From the NCBI GenBank assembly GCA_900547835.1, contig URIJ01000050.1:1-11922 (forward strand): a DNA stretch of 11,922 nucleotides. Reading direction: 5' to 3'. Each line of letters opens with the position of its first letter. Position 1 is the first letter of the stretch. Shown here in pieces: positions 1 through 6,835 of the stretch. The notes under the pieces are model-generated. The model ran no database searches. It was not told where the DNA came from and worked only from the letters and a program-made list of their open reading frames with translations. The translations under genes were made by a program, and so were the position numbers. Source of the stretch: an uncultured Collinsella sp. GTDB lineage: Bacteria > Actinomycetota > Coriobacteriia > Coriobacteriales > Coriobacteriaceae.

Positions 1-269
1 AGCTTGGAGATGGGGCCACCCGAGGTATTCATGTACGACTGCGGCTTGACCAGCACGATCTGGCGCTTGCCGCCCTCTTCCTCGGCATCGTTGATATTGA
101 TGAGCGCGACCTCGGCGCCTGCTTGGTTTTTCCAGTACGTGACGCCGGCCTGACGGGCCAGCTCGTCGATCGCCTTAAAACCGGCGTTGTGGCGGGTCTC
201 GGCATACTCATCGCCAGGGTTGCCAAGTCCGGCAACCATGCGAATCTTAAGCGGCTGTGCAGCTGCCAT
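1..269 (-). CDS. pth: Peptidyl-tRNA hydrolase, N-terminal part (cut by window edge)
   Basis: The enzyme frees tRNA from peptidyl-tRNAs that drop off stalled ribosomes, in the cytoplasm. The 89 visible residues cover the N-terminal half of a family of about 190 residues. Family marks seen: VAGLGNPG at residues 12-19 with the conserved Asn17, TRHNAG at 25-30 with the catalytic His27, and KPQSYMNTSGGP at 75-86 with the substrate-binding Asn81. Two in-frame ATGs lie six bases apart, at 275 and 269. I chose 269 because the purine-rich GAAAGG directly touches the upstream ATG but sits six bases before this one. The gene follows prs on the same strand with a large hairpin between them. No convincing promoter of its own was found, so it may be read from prs. 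The C-terminus, with the remaining active-site Asp, is outside the window. Confidence 0.95.
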   Translation of the reverse strand, partial: MAAAQPLKIRMVAGLGNPGDEYAETRHNAGFKAIDELARQAGVTYWKNQAGAEVALININDAEEEGGKRQIVLVKPQSYMNTSGGPISK

Positions 270-383
270 GTTCATCCTTTCGTTACACAAAAGTTCAATC
301 AACGACAAAGGCTACCACGCCCGCCGAAGGCGAGGAAAGGTTGCAGCAAAGTCATTTCAGAAAACAGCTGCCCCGAGACAGCA

Positions 384-488
384 GGAAGCCCCGGACACGC
401 CGGGAGGGGTTATCAAAGCGAACATCCCGCAGCCGCAAAGCGGCGAGGACGTTCGCGTGATAACCCCGCAGGCGTGTCCGGGGCTTCC
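384..488. repeat. 105-nt nested inverted repeat (long hairpin) between prs and pth
   Basis: The two ends form an uninterrupted 18-bp stem (384-401 with 471-488). After a small internal loop follow a 10-bp stem (406-415 with 458-467), a 6-bp stem (418-423 with 451-456), a short 3-bp stem, and a terminal 5-bp stem (432-436 with 440-444) closed by an AAA loop. It starts 24 bases past the prs stop codon, so it would form in the prs 3' untranslated RNA. There is no T-run directly after it on the minus strand, so it is not a textbook rho-independent terminator. It could be an intergenic palindromic repeat of the REP/MITE type, or an RNA that stabilises or processes the prs transcript. Confidence 0.85.
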
Positions 489-511
489 GGAGGGATGCGA
501 GGGTCGAGCGA

Positions 512-1498
512 CTACAGCGCGAAGTCGCCGCCGACGAGCGTGGAGACGGGCTCCTCGTGGTAAACGGCGGAGATGGCCTGAGCGAACTCCTCGGCGACCG
601 AGATGGTCTTGATCTTGCCGCCGACCTCGACGGGAATGGCGTCGGTGACGAGGCACTCGACGATGGGGGCGTCGTTCAGACGCTCGATGGCCGGACCGGA
701 GAAGATGCCGTGGGTGGCGCAGACGTAGATGTCGCCGGCGCCCATAGCCTTGAGCTCCTTGACGTTGGCGCACAGGGTGCCAGCGGTGTCGATCATGTCG
801 TCGTTGATGATGCAGGTCTTGCCCTTGATGTCACCGATGATGCCCATGACCTCGGCGGCGTTGTGGCGCGGACGGCCCTTGTGGGCGATGGCCAGGTCGC
901 AGCCGAGCATGTCGGACAGCTTCTTGGCGGCCTTGGCGCGGCCCACATCGGGGGAGACGACAACCAGGTTGTCGGTGTCGAAGTGCATGTCGTTGTAGTA
1001 CTGGCCAAACAGCGGCAGCGCGGACAGGTGGTTAACCGGGATATCGAAGAAGCCCTGAATCTGGCCCTGGTGCAGGTCGAGGGTGATGATGCGGTTGACG
1101 CCGGCACGCTCGAGCAGGTTGGCGACGAGGCGGGCGGTGATGGGCTCGCGCGGGCCGGCCTTGCGGTCCTGGCGGGCATAGCCGTAGTGGGTGATAACGG
1201 CGGTGATGGAGCGGGCGGATGCGCGCTTGGCAGCGTCGGTGGCGATGAGCAGCTCCATGAGCATGTCGTTGACGTTGCCGCCGGCCACGGACTGAATCAG
1301 GAAGACGTCGGCGCCGCGGACGGTCTCGTCGTAGCGGGCGTAAATCTCACCGTTGGCGAACTGCTTTAGCGTAAGGCCCGAAAGCTCGACCCCAAGGTAC
1401 TCAGCAATCTTCTGAGCGAGGGGACGGTTGGAGGAACCGGAATACACGCGGATGGACTTGCGCATATTCTCCGACTTCTCGGGATCATTAATCGGCAT
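512..1498 (-). CDS. prs: Ribose-phosphate pyrophosphokinase (PRPP synthetase)
   Basis: Makes 5-phosphoribosyl 1-diphosphate from ribose 5-phosphate and ATP, the precursor for purines, pyrimidines, histidine, tryptophan and NAD; cytoplasmic. At 328 residues it is slightly longer than the usual 310-320 because of an N-terminal extension before RKSIRVYSGSSN. Seen: the FANGEIYARYDETVRG segment at 47-62, the flexible catalytic loop YARQDRK at 107-113, the DLHQGQIQGFFD stretch at 141-152, and the PRPP-binding loop IINDDMIDTAGT at 230-241. The ATG at 1498 is supported by a strong ribosome site (AAAGGAG, seven bases between GGAG and ATG). It lies downstream of glmU on the same strand but is cut off from it by a strong terminator, so it probably has its own promoter. 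Confidence 0.97.
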   Translation of the reverse strand: MPINDPEKSENMRKSIRVYSGSSNRPLAQKIAEYLGVELSGLTLKQFANGEIYARYDETVRGADVFLIQSVAGGNVNDMLMELLIATDAAKRASARSITAVITHYGYARQDRKAGPREPITARLVANLLERAGVNRIITLDLHQGQIQGFFDIPVNHLSALPLFGQYYNDMHFDTDNLVVVSPDVGRAKAAKKLSDMLGCDLAIAHKGRPRHNAAEVMGIIGDIKGKTCIINDDMIDTAGTLCANVKELKAMGAGDIYVCATHGIFSGPAIERLNDAPIVECLVTDAIPVEVGGKIKTISVAEEFAQAISAVYHEEPVSTLVGGDFAL

Positions 1499-1542
1499 TA
1501 CCCTTCTCCTTTATATCGAATGCCATATAGATGCCTTGTTGC

Positions 1543-1548
1543 ATTGTA
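1543..1548 (-). promoter_or_regulatory. Possible -10 box for prs
   Basis: On the minus strand this reads TACAAT, close to the TATAAT consensus, and would give a leader of about 38 bases before the prs ATG. The matching -35 position is poor, so this is a weak call. It rests mainly on the need for a promoter downstream of the glmU terminator. Confidence 0.3.
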
Positions 1549-1639
1549 ACCGCGCGGCGGGGTTTATCGAGTCTTGATAACGTCTTTACCGTCAACGGAC
1601 ACGAACCGACCACTCATCCGGCCGCGCAGGTCAGCATAG

Positions 1640-1672
1640 AAAAAGGAGCCGTCCCCACGGAAGCGGCTCCTT
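1640..1672 (-). terminator. Rho-independent terminator of glmU
   Basis: On the minus strand the stem AAGGAGCCG pairs with CGGCTCCTT (1664-1672 with 1643-1651) around a 12-base loop and runs straight into a T-tract (A-run at 1640-1644 on the plus strand). It begins 18 bases past the glmU stop and separates glmU from prs. Confidence 0.92.
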
Positions 1673-1689
1673 AGATGCTTGGTAAAACG

Positions 1690-3102
1690 TTATACCTCGT
1701 CGTCCTCGTGCAGGCGGCGGCGATAATCGGCGGCCCAGCCCTCAATATTTACCTGACGGGCGCGGCCCAGACCGAGTGCGTCTGCCGGGACCGGCTCAGT
1801 GATGACGGAGCCGGCGGCCACGAGCGCGCCGTCGCCAATCTGGGCGGGCGCGACCATCATGGTATCGGAACCGATGAAGGCATCCTTGCCGATGACGGTT
1901 TTGTGCTTGTGTACGCCGTCGTAGTTGCAGGTGATGGAGCCGGCGCCCACGTTGACGCCGGAGCCCATGGTCGTGTCGCCGATGTAGGACAGGTGCGGCA
2001 CCTTGGAGCCCTCGCCGATCGTGGACTTCTTGATCTCCACGTGCGTGCCGGCCTTGGAGCCGTCGAGCATGTGGGTACCCGGGCGCAGGTAGGCGCGCGG
2101 GCCGCAGTCGACGCCGTTCTCGATGACGGCCTCGATGGCGATGGTCTCATCGATGATGCAGCCGCTGCCGACGGTGGTGTCGGTGAGACGGCTGTTGGGG
2201 CCGAGCTGGCACTCCTCGCCCACGGTGACGTGGCCGATCAGGTGCGTCTGCGGCCACACGACGGTGTCGCGGCCGATGGTGGCGTCGGGGCCGATCCAGG
2301 CCTGCGTGGGGTCGATGAAGGTAACGCCCTCGGCCATCCAGTGCTCGTTGATGCGGTCGCGCGCGATGGCGGTGAGCTGCGCGAGCTGGATGCGGCTGTT
2401 GACGCCCAGGCCGTCGCGGTAGTCATCGCAGTGGAAGATGGAGACTGCCTGGCCGTGGCCCTTGAGGATCTCGAGCATGTCGGGCAGATAGTACTCGGAC
2501 TGCGCGTTGTCGTTGCCGATCTCGTCAATGTGCGCGGCGAGCTGCGCGCCGTCGAAGGCGTAGCAGCCGGCGTTGCACTCGAGCAGCGTGGCGGCCTGCT
2601 CGGGCGTGCAGTCCTTCTGCTCGATGATGCGCTCGATCTGACCATCGGCACCCAGCTTGATGCGGCCGTAGCCAAAGGGATCGGGCGGGGTCATGGTCAT
2701 GACGGTGCAGGCGAGCTCGCCGGTGGCGACGGTCTGCGCGAACTTGGCGACGGTGTCGGCGGTGATGAGCGGCAGGTCGCCGTTGAGCACGACGACGGGG
2801 CCTTGCGTGATGCCGCAGGCCTCGAGCGCGACCTTCACGGCGTGACCGGTGCCCAGGCGCTCGGTCTGCTCAACGCACTCGACCTTGGTGGCGCTGTTGG
2901 CATAGGCGCCGTCGATGAGGGCGCGCATCTCGTCGGCGTGGCTGCCGATGACGACCACGACGCGGCTGCAGCCGGCCTTGATGGTGGCGTCGACGATCCA
3001 CTGGACCATGGGCTTGCCCAGGATCTTGTGCGAAACCTTGCAGTGGTTCGACTTCATGCGGGTGCCCTCGCCGGCAGCGAGGATAATTGCGGTTGCGTCC
3101 AT
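1690..3102 (-). CDS. glmU: Bifunctional GlmU: GlcN-1-P acetyltransferase / GlcNAc-1-P uridylyltransferase
   Basis: Carries out the last two steps to UDP-N-acetylglucosamine, the precursor of peptidoglycan and wall glycans; cytoplasmic. The 470 residues match the usual 450-480. The N-terminal nucleotidyltransferase domain shows LAAGEGTRMKS at 8-18, LGTGHAV at 83-89 and the metal-binding Asp109 in NGDLPL. The C-terminal left-handed beta-helix of hexapeptide repeats starts near 265 and carries the acetyltransferase His370 (HLSYIGD) and the NVGAGSITCNYDG segment at 384-396. I set the start at the ATG at 3102, since AACAGGAGATCAC places GGAG five bases before it and the protein then begins directly with the nucleotide-binding strand. 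The open frame continues upstream to 3342 but that part looks non-coding. One oddity: residues 19-25 read NHCKVSH where most GlmU proteins have a variant of LPKVLH. Confidence 0.97.
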   Translation of the reverse strand: MDATAIILAAGEGTRMKSNHCKVSHKILGKPMVQWIVDATIKAGCSRVVVVIGSHADEMRALIDGAYANSATKVECVEQTERLGTGHAVKVALEACGITQGPVVVLNGDLPLITADTVAKFAQTVATGELACTVMTMTPPDPFGYGRIKLGADGQIERIIEQKDCTPEQAATLLECNAGCYAFDGAQLAAHIDEIGNDNAQSEYYLPDMLEILKGHGQAVSIFHCDDYRDGLGVNSRIQLAQLTAIARDRINEHWMAEGVTFIDPTQAWIGPDATIGRDTVVWPQTHLIGHVTVGEECQLGPNSRLTDTTVGSGCIIDETIAIEAVIENGVDCGPRAYLRPGTHMLDGSKAGTHVEIKKSTIGEGSKVPHLSYIGDTTMGSGVNVGAGSITCNYDGVHKHKTVIGKDAFIGSDTMMVAPAQIGDGALVAAGSVITEPVPADALGLGRARQVNIEGWAADYRRRLHEDDEV

Positions 3103-3134
3103 GTGATCTCCTGTTACGTTATAGAGACGTGTGT

Positions 3135-3162
3135 TTGGAAACGATACACGGCGCAATATGAT
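3135..3162 (+). promoter_or_regulatory. Probable promoter of ecfT-ecfA
   Basis: A -35 box TTGGAA (3135-3140), a 16-base spacer and a -10 box TATGAT (3157-3162) face the ECF genes. Transcription would begin near 3169, leaving a GC-rich leader of about 128 bases before the chosen ecfT start. On the opposite strand TATCAT (3159-3164) overlaps it and could serve glmU, but lacks a good -35 box. Confidence 0.45.
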
Positions 3163-3296
3163 ACCGCAGGCATATGACGAGCGCGTAACGTTTGGGCCGC
3201 GGCGGCTGGGTTTGTGGTTCCGGCGCGGCGGTTGCGCTGCTTGTGCGGTGTTTGCGGCGCTGCGGCATTGGTATTTGGGTGAGAGGGCGGGTGCCC

Positions 3297-4184
3297 GTGG
3301 ACAATATGCGAGAGAGGTCGGCCATCGAGCCCGTCGCGGCATTCTCGATGTCGCACCCGGCGGTGCCTGCGCTCTACATGGCGCTAACGCTGGGGCTCAC
3401 CATGTTCTCGATGCAACCGGTGCTGATCGCGCTGTCGCTCGCAGGCGGGCTGGCATACGGCTTTGCGACCCGCGGGGCTGCTCGCACACTGAACGCGCTT
3501 CGCTGGCAGCTGCCGGTGATTTTGATTATCGCGGTGCTCAACCCGCTGTTTAGCGCCTCGGGCTCGACGGAGCTGTTCCGCATTGGCATGCGCGCGGTGT
3601 ATCTGGAGAGCATGGTCTATGGCTTGTGCATGGGCGGGCTGTTTGTGGCGAGCGTGCTGTGGTTTGAGGCCGCGGCGTCGATGCTCGAATACGACAAGGT
3701 GCTCGCGCTGCTGGGCAATGCCGCACCGGTGATTGCGCTCATGATCTCGATGTGCATGCGGCTTATCCCGCAGTTTTTGCGCCGCGGCCGCACGGTACTG
3801 GCGGTGCAAGATGCGATTGACGTGCCGGGCCGCGCGCCGGCCGACCCCGTGCGCTCGCGCCTGCGGGCGTCGAGTGTGTTGATGGGCTGGGGCATGGAAG
3901 ATTCGCTGGAGCGTGCGGACGCGATGCGCTCGCGCGGGTGGGGTGCCGCGACGCGTCGTACGACGTATGCGAGGTATCGACTGGGGCGCAGCGACATTGC
4001 CGCGCTGGTTGGGCTTGCGTTGTTTGGCGTGGCCACGGCGGCAGTGGCGTGGACCGCGACGACGCAGTATTCGTTTTATCCGCAGCTCTCGGTGCCGGCG
4101 CCGTGGCCGGGCTATGTCGTGTACGCTGCCTGGATGGTGCTGCCTTGCGCGTTGCATGCGATTGATGAGAAGAGGTTTGGCTGA
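3297..4184 (+). CDS. ecfT: ECF transporter T component (EcfT/CbiQ family)
   Basis: Membrane scaffold of an energy-coupling factor importer: it links the ATPases to the substrate-binding S protein so that ATP hydrolysis topples S and releases the vitamin or metal inside. The product is 295 residues with hydrophobic helices near 22-60, 70-88, 107-128, 141-156, 232-252 and 270-288. Family features: LNPLF at 81-85, the long cytoplasmic coupling region at about 153-230 with RLIP at 155-158, and the coupling-helix motif AMRSRGW at 209-215. The start is uncertain: GTG 3297 has AGAGGG nine bases upstream, and ATG 3306 is the alternative; a TTG at 3192 would add an unconvincing Arg-rich tail. The stop overlaps the ATPase start (TGATG), so the two are co-translated. 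Its substrate is not evident. Confidence 0.9.
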   Translation: MDNMRERSAIEPVAAFSMSHPAVPALYMALTLGLTMFSMQPVLIALSLAGGLAYGFATRGAARTLNALRWQLPVILIIAVLNPLFSASGSTELFRIGMRAVYLESMVYGLCMGGLFVASVLWFEAAASMLEYDKVLALLGNAAPVIALMISMCMRLIPQFLRRGRTVLAVQDAIDVPGRAPADPVRSRLRASSVLMGWGMEDSLERADAMRSRGWGAATRRTTYARYRLGRSDIAALVGLALFGVATAAVAWTATTQYSFYPQLSVPAPWPGYVVYAAWMVLPCALHAIDEKRFG

Positions 4185-5827
4185 TGGCTCGGTTTGATAG
4201 GAGCTCGGCGGCGGGTGTGGCATATGGCTCGGCCGCGCCGGCGATTGAGGTGCGAGGCCTTAGTTTTGCCTATCCCGGGGCCGAGGCACCGGTGCTCGAG
4301 GGGCTCGACTGGGTTGTTCCCCAGGGCGCGTTTGCGCTGCTCGTTGGTGGTACCGGATCGGGTAAGTCGACGCTGCTGTCGCTGCTCAAGCCCGAGATCG
4401 CTCCGGCGGGTACGCGCTCCGGCGAGCTGCGCGTGCTGGGCGAGCCCGTCGCCGACATGGACGTGCGGGCATCGGCGGAGCGCGTGGGTTATGTGTTCCA
4501 GGATCCCGAGAACCAGATCGTGTGCGAAACCGTGTGGCACGAGATGGCGTTTGGCCTGGAAAACTTGGGGCTAGCGCGCGACGAAATGCGCCGTCGCGTA
4601 GCTGAGACCAGCTATTTCTTTGGGCTGGAAGATTGGCTTCACCGCGATACTGACATGCTTTCGGGTGGTCGCAAACAGTTGCTGTCGTTGGCGGCCGTTC
4701 TGACGCTACGCCCGCGCGTGCTGCTGCTCGACGAGCCCACGTCTCAGCTCGATCCCGTTGCCGAGAAGAATTTTCTGCACGCGCTGTTTCGCGTGAACCG
4801 TGAGCTGGGCTGCACGGTTGTTGTGGCGACGCATCAGCCGCGGCCGATGCTCGAGTATGCGACGTGTGCGTACCGGATTGAGGGCGGCCGCGTGCGCGAG
4901 GTGGCGGATATGGCTTTTTTGGGACGCCGAGAATCGCTGTTTTCCGATGACATGTTGGGGTGGGGTGCCATCCGATGTGCAAAAAACGGAGTATTCAGCA
5001 GGCGTGAGGACAATTTGGGTTCTCTGGAGCCGCCCGGGGACGTATCGAGCGCGAAAAAAAGTTCGGAATTGGACAAATCGTCCGAATTTGTGGCGCAAAC
5101 GTCGCTCAAGAACGGCTCGGAAGCCTTCCCGCGCACGGATGGAAGCAGAATACTCCAAAAAATGCACGCTGGGTCGGCTACCACCCTGGCAAGGAGCTGG
5201 TTTCGCTACGATCGAACGTCCGGCTGGGTGCTGCGCGGACTCGATGCGGCGTTTTCGGCTGGCGCGGTGCATGCGATTGTGGGCGGAAACGGCTGCGGCA
5301 AGTCGACGATGCTCTCGGTGCTGGCCAAAACGGTCAAGCTGCAGCGCGGCCGCATGGTGCGCGGAGCGGCCTCGGCGGCGCTGCTGCCTCAGAATCCCAA
5401 AGCATTGCTGGTTGCCGAGACGGTGCGCGACGAGCTGATGGAATGGGCTTCGACCTGCGGGTACGGCGAGGATATGGCGCGGGAGCGCGCGGTGAGTCTG
5501 GGGCTCGCGGGCTTAGGGGAACGCCACCCCTATGACCTTTCGGGCGGACAGCGCCAACTGCTTGCGTTGGCAAAGCTACTGCTAATCGGCCCCGAACTGC
5601 TATTGCTCGATGAGCCCACCAAGGGTCTGGACCTGGTCAGCCGCCGCATTATCGCCCGCGCCCTGCGCGACCATGCGCGGGCTGGCGGCACCGTCATCAT
5701 GGCAACGCACGACCTGGATTTTGCCGAGCAGGTAGCCGACGACATCGCCATGATGTTTGATGGCGAGATCGCCTGCATGGAGCCGCCGACCGACTTCTTT
5801 GCCGACAACGTGTTTTATAGGGCGTGA
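4184..5827 (+). CDS. ECF transporter ATPase with two fused ABC domains
   Basis: Energises the ECF importer together with EcfT; a single 547-residue chain replaces the usual EcfA1/EcfA2 pair, like YkoD-type fusions. Domain 1 (about 20-245): Walker A GGTGSGKST at 55-63, Q-loop FQDPENQ at 105-111, typical of ECF ATPases, signature LSGG at 159-162, Walker B LLLDEPT with Glu184, and the switch His217. Domain 2 (about 335-547): Walker A GGNGCGKST at 367-375, Q-loop LPQNP at 401-405, signature LSGGQ at 452-456, Walker B LLLLDEPT with Glu477, and His509. Both sites keep the catalytic residues. The start ATG overlaps the ecfT stop and has AGAGG eight bases upstream. Linker residues 265-328 are polar, Ser/Lys-rich, unlike either domain, and are encoded by DNA with inverted-repeat ends (see repeat at 4977). 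It converges on the luxR gene with a 24-base gap and no clear terminator. Confidence 0.95.
   Translation: MARFDRSSAAGVAYGSAAPAIEVRGLSFAYPGAEAPVLEGLDWVVPQGAFALLVGGTGSGKSTLLSLLKPEIAPAGTRSGELRVLGEPVADMDVRASAERVGYVFQDPENQIVCETVWHEMAFGLENLGLARDEMRRRVAETSYFFGLEDWLHRDTDMLSGGRKQLLSLAAVLTLRPRVLLLDEPTSQLDPVAEKNFLHALFRVNRELGCTVVVATHQPRPMLEYATCAYRIEGGRVREVADMAFLGRRESLFSDDMLGWGAIRCAKNGVFSRREDNLGSLEPPGDVSSAKKSSELDKSSEFVAQTSLKNGSEAFPRTDGSRILQKMHAGSATTLARSWFRYDRTSGWVLRGLDAAFSAGAVHAIVGGNGCGKSTMLSVLAKTVKLQRGRMVRGAASAALLPQNPKALLVAETVRDELMEWASTCGYGEDMARERAVSLGLAGLGERHPYDLSGGQRQLLALAKLLLIGPELLLLDEPTKGLDLVSRRIIARALRDHARAGGTVIMATHDLDFAEQVADDIAMMFDGEIACMEPPTDFFADNVFYRA
4977..5167. mobile_element. Candidate in-frame palindromic insertion element (191 bp) in ATPase linker
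   Basis: The ends are inverted copies: GTGCA-N6-GGAGTATTC at 4977-4996 and GAATACTCC-N6-TGCAC at 5148-5167. Fourteen of 20 positions are complementary, and the six mismatched ones are an A-run on the plus strand in both arms. Inside lies a second dyad, TTCGGA/TCCGAA at 5062-5067 and 5081-5086, and a third A-run at 5054-5060. The stretch encodes residues 265-328 of the fused ATPase, exactly the linker between the two ABC domains, and the reading frame passes through unbroken. No transposase and no target-site duplication is visible. It resembles, in concept, the Rickettsia palindromic elements that insert in frame into genes. An ordinary variable linker with chance repeats is the alternative. 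Confidence 0.5.
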
Positions 5828-5851
5828 GCGGGTTCGCGGGCGAGAACGGTC

Positions 5852-6634
5852 TTACTGCTTGAGCGCCGTGTACTGCTGAAGGAGCGCCATGAGCCCAACG
5901 CGGCTGTTGACCTGTGTTTTTCGAAAGATGTTCTCCAGATGCTTTTTAACGGTGCCAGTGCTGATGGAGAGCTCTTCGGCGATGGCCGCGTTGTCCATGC
6001 CCGATAACACGCAACGACACACATCGATTTCGCGCGCTGAGACGTCGTAGTCGTGAGCAAATACGATTTCAGACGAGCTGCGGTCGGCGCGCACACGCCA
6101 TTTTGATAGTCGGTTCGTGAGGTGTGGTTCGATGAGCTCAAGGATTTGAACTTCGCGATCGCTAAAGTCGCCCTCTTCTTTCTTGCGATTAAGATTGAGC
6201 GATCCCAAAAAGCCCTCGTCATTAAAGAAACTGACGTTGACGACGTGGCGGCCGCCAAGATAATCCTTCATATAACTGCTGTCGATATCGCCAGGGCTGA
6301 GCTGATCGGACTCGCGCAGCACCGTCGAGCGCGTAAGATTGCGGTGGGCGACGATCATGTCCTGCTGCCAGTACTTTTCGGTGTAGAGCTCGAGCATCCC
6401 AGCGGGGACATCGATGCCAAGAGGGTCAAGAAAGACGCGCGTTTTCCATTCTTGCGGGGTGGATACGAGATCCCTGGAAAGGTCGCTCAGGAAAAATGCA
6501 GCCGACTCGTAGGGGATGAGAAAACGCAGCTTTTTGAGGACGGTCGAGCGAAACTCGCGGTCGCTGTCGATGGAATTAATCGAAAGCACGAGATCGTTTA
6601 AGCAGAGCCATTCAGAATCGGACAAAAAGCTCAA
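5852..6634 (-). CDS. LuxR-family transcriptional regulator with N-terminal sensor domain
   Basis: A 260-residue one-component regulator. The C-terminal LuxR/GerE helix-turn-helix spans about 196-258, with VSAREIDVCRCVLSG at 198-212 and the recognition region IAEELSISTGTVKKHLENI at 218-236. The N-terminal 20-175 looks like the GAF-like sensor found in many such proteins, ending in LNLNRKKEEGDFSDRE at 146-161; its ligand is unknown. No receiver-domain Asp pocket or membrane helix is seen, so it probably binds a cytoplasmic small molecule. Translation begins at a TTG, supported by GGAGG five bases upstream. It is divergent from the MFS/amidohydrolase operon across a 201-base control region, which makes that operon its likely target (inference). 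Its 3' end faces the ECF ATPase. Confidence 0.9.
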   Translation of the reverse strand: MSFLSDSEWLCLNDLVLSINSIDSDREFRSTVLKKLRFLIPYESAAFFLSDLSRDLVSTPQEWKTRVFLDPLGIDVPAGMLELYTEKYWQQDMIVAHRNLTRSTVLRESDQLSPGDIDSSYMKDYLGGRHVVNVSFFNDEGFLGSLNLNRKKEEGDFSDREVQILELIEPHLTNRLSKWRVRADRSSSEIVFAHDYDVSAREIDVCRCVLSGMDNAAIAEELSISTGTVKKHLENIFRKTQVNSRVGLMALLQQYTALKQ

Positions 6635-6731
6635 GATGACCTCCGATGAGATTGCGTAGTGGTTTAGCTGGCATTTTAGTTAATTTGCGTAGAGATACTA
6701 CTCCTTTTTTCGAATGATGATAAGCCGTTAG

Positions 6732-6745
6732 CCGAATGGTTTCGG
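6732..6745. promoter_or_regulatory. Dyad CCGAA-N4-TTCGG, candidate regulator site
   Basis: A perfect 5+5 inverted repeat in the divergent region between luxR and the MFS operon. A possible -10 box TATGAA lies at 6765-6770 with no good -35 box. The dyad centre would fall roughly 40 bases before the start of transcription, the place where LuxR-type activators often bind to replace a weak -35. The link to this regulator is inferred from position only. Confidence 0.35.
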
Positions 6746-6776
6746 TGAGGGGCCAATCGCAAAATATGAATACCTA

Positions 6777-6795
6777 AGAGCCAGGGCCCGGTTCT
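6777..6795. promoter_or_regulatory. 19-bp imperfect palindrome upstream of MFS gene
   Basis: AGAGCCAGGGCCCGGTTCT matches itself at seven of nine paired positions around a central G. It sits 41 bases before the ATG of the first transporter, so it may be an operator near the transcription start or a short hairpin in the leader RNA. No known binding site was recognised. Confidence 0.3.
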
Positions 6796-6835
6796 CCAAG
6801 CTGTTTGATTATTCCGACTTATTAAAGGAGTCATC

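Noticed and set aside
357..382. Possible small terminator hairpin before pth on the minus strand
   Set aside because: Only four base pairs (367-370 with 379-382) with two bases before the T-run; too weak beside the large hairpin.
557..1369. 270-residue open frame on the plus strand opposite prs
   Set aside because: Same kind of antisense shadow, with biased composition and no ribosome site worth naming.
1675..3177. 500-residue open frame on the plus strand opposite glmU
   Set aside because: It is the antisense shadow of a clear glmU gene. Its translation is a Gly/Ala/Asp/Val-rich low-complexity string with no motif, as expected opposite high-GC codons.
3192..3296. Extension of ecfT to a TTG at 3192
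   Set aside because: The added residues are Gly/Arg/Cys-rich without family similarity, and the region overlaps the expected leader.
3103..3342. N-terminal extension of the glmU frame
   Set aside because: Residues are Arg/Pro-rich and unlike GlmU, whereas a good ribosome site and family start lie at 3102.
4800..5438. 212-residue plus-strand frame inside the ECF ATPase
   Set aside because: It overlaps both ABC domains in another frame and shows Arg/Ala-rich shadow composition.
5828..5851. Possible bidirectional terminator between the ECF ATPase and luxR
   Set aside because: Only a short GTTC/GAAC pairing is present and no T-tract on either strand.
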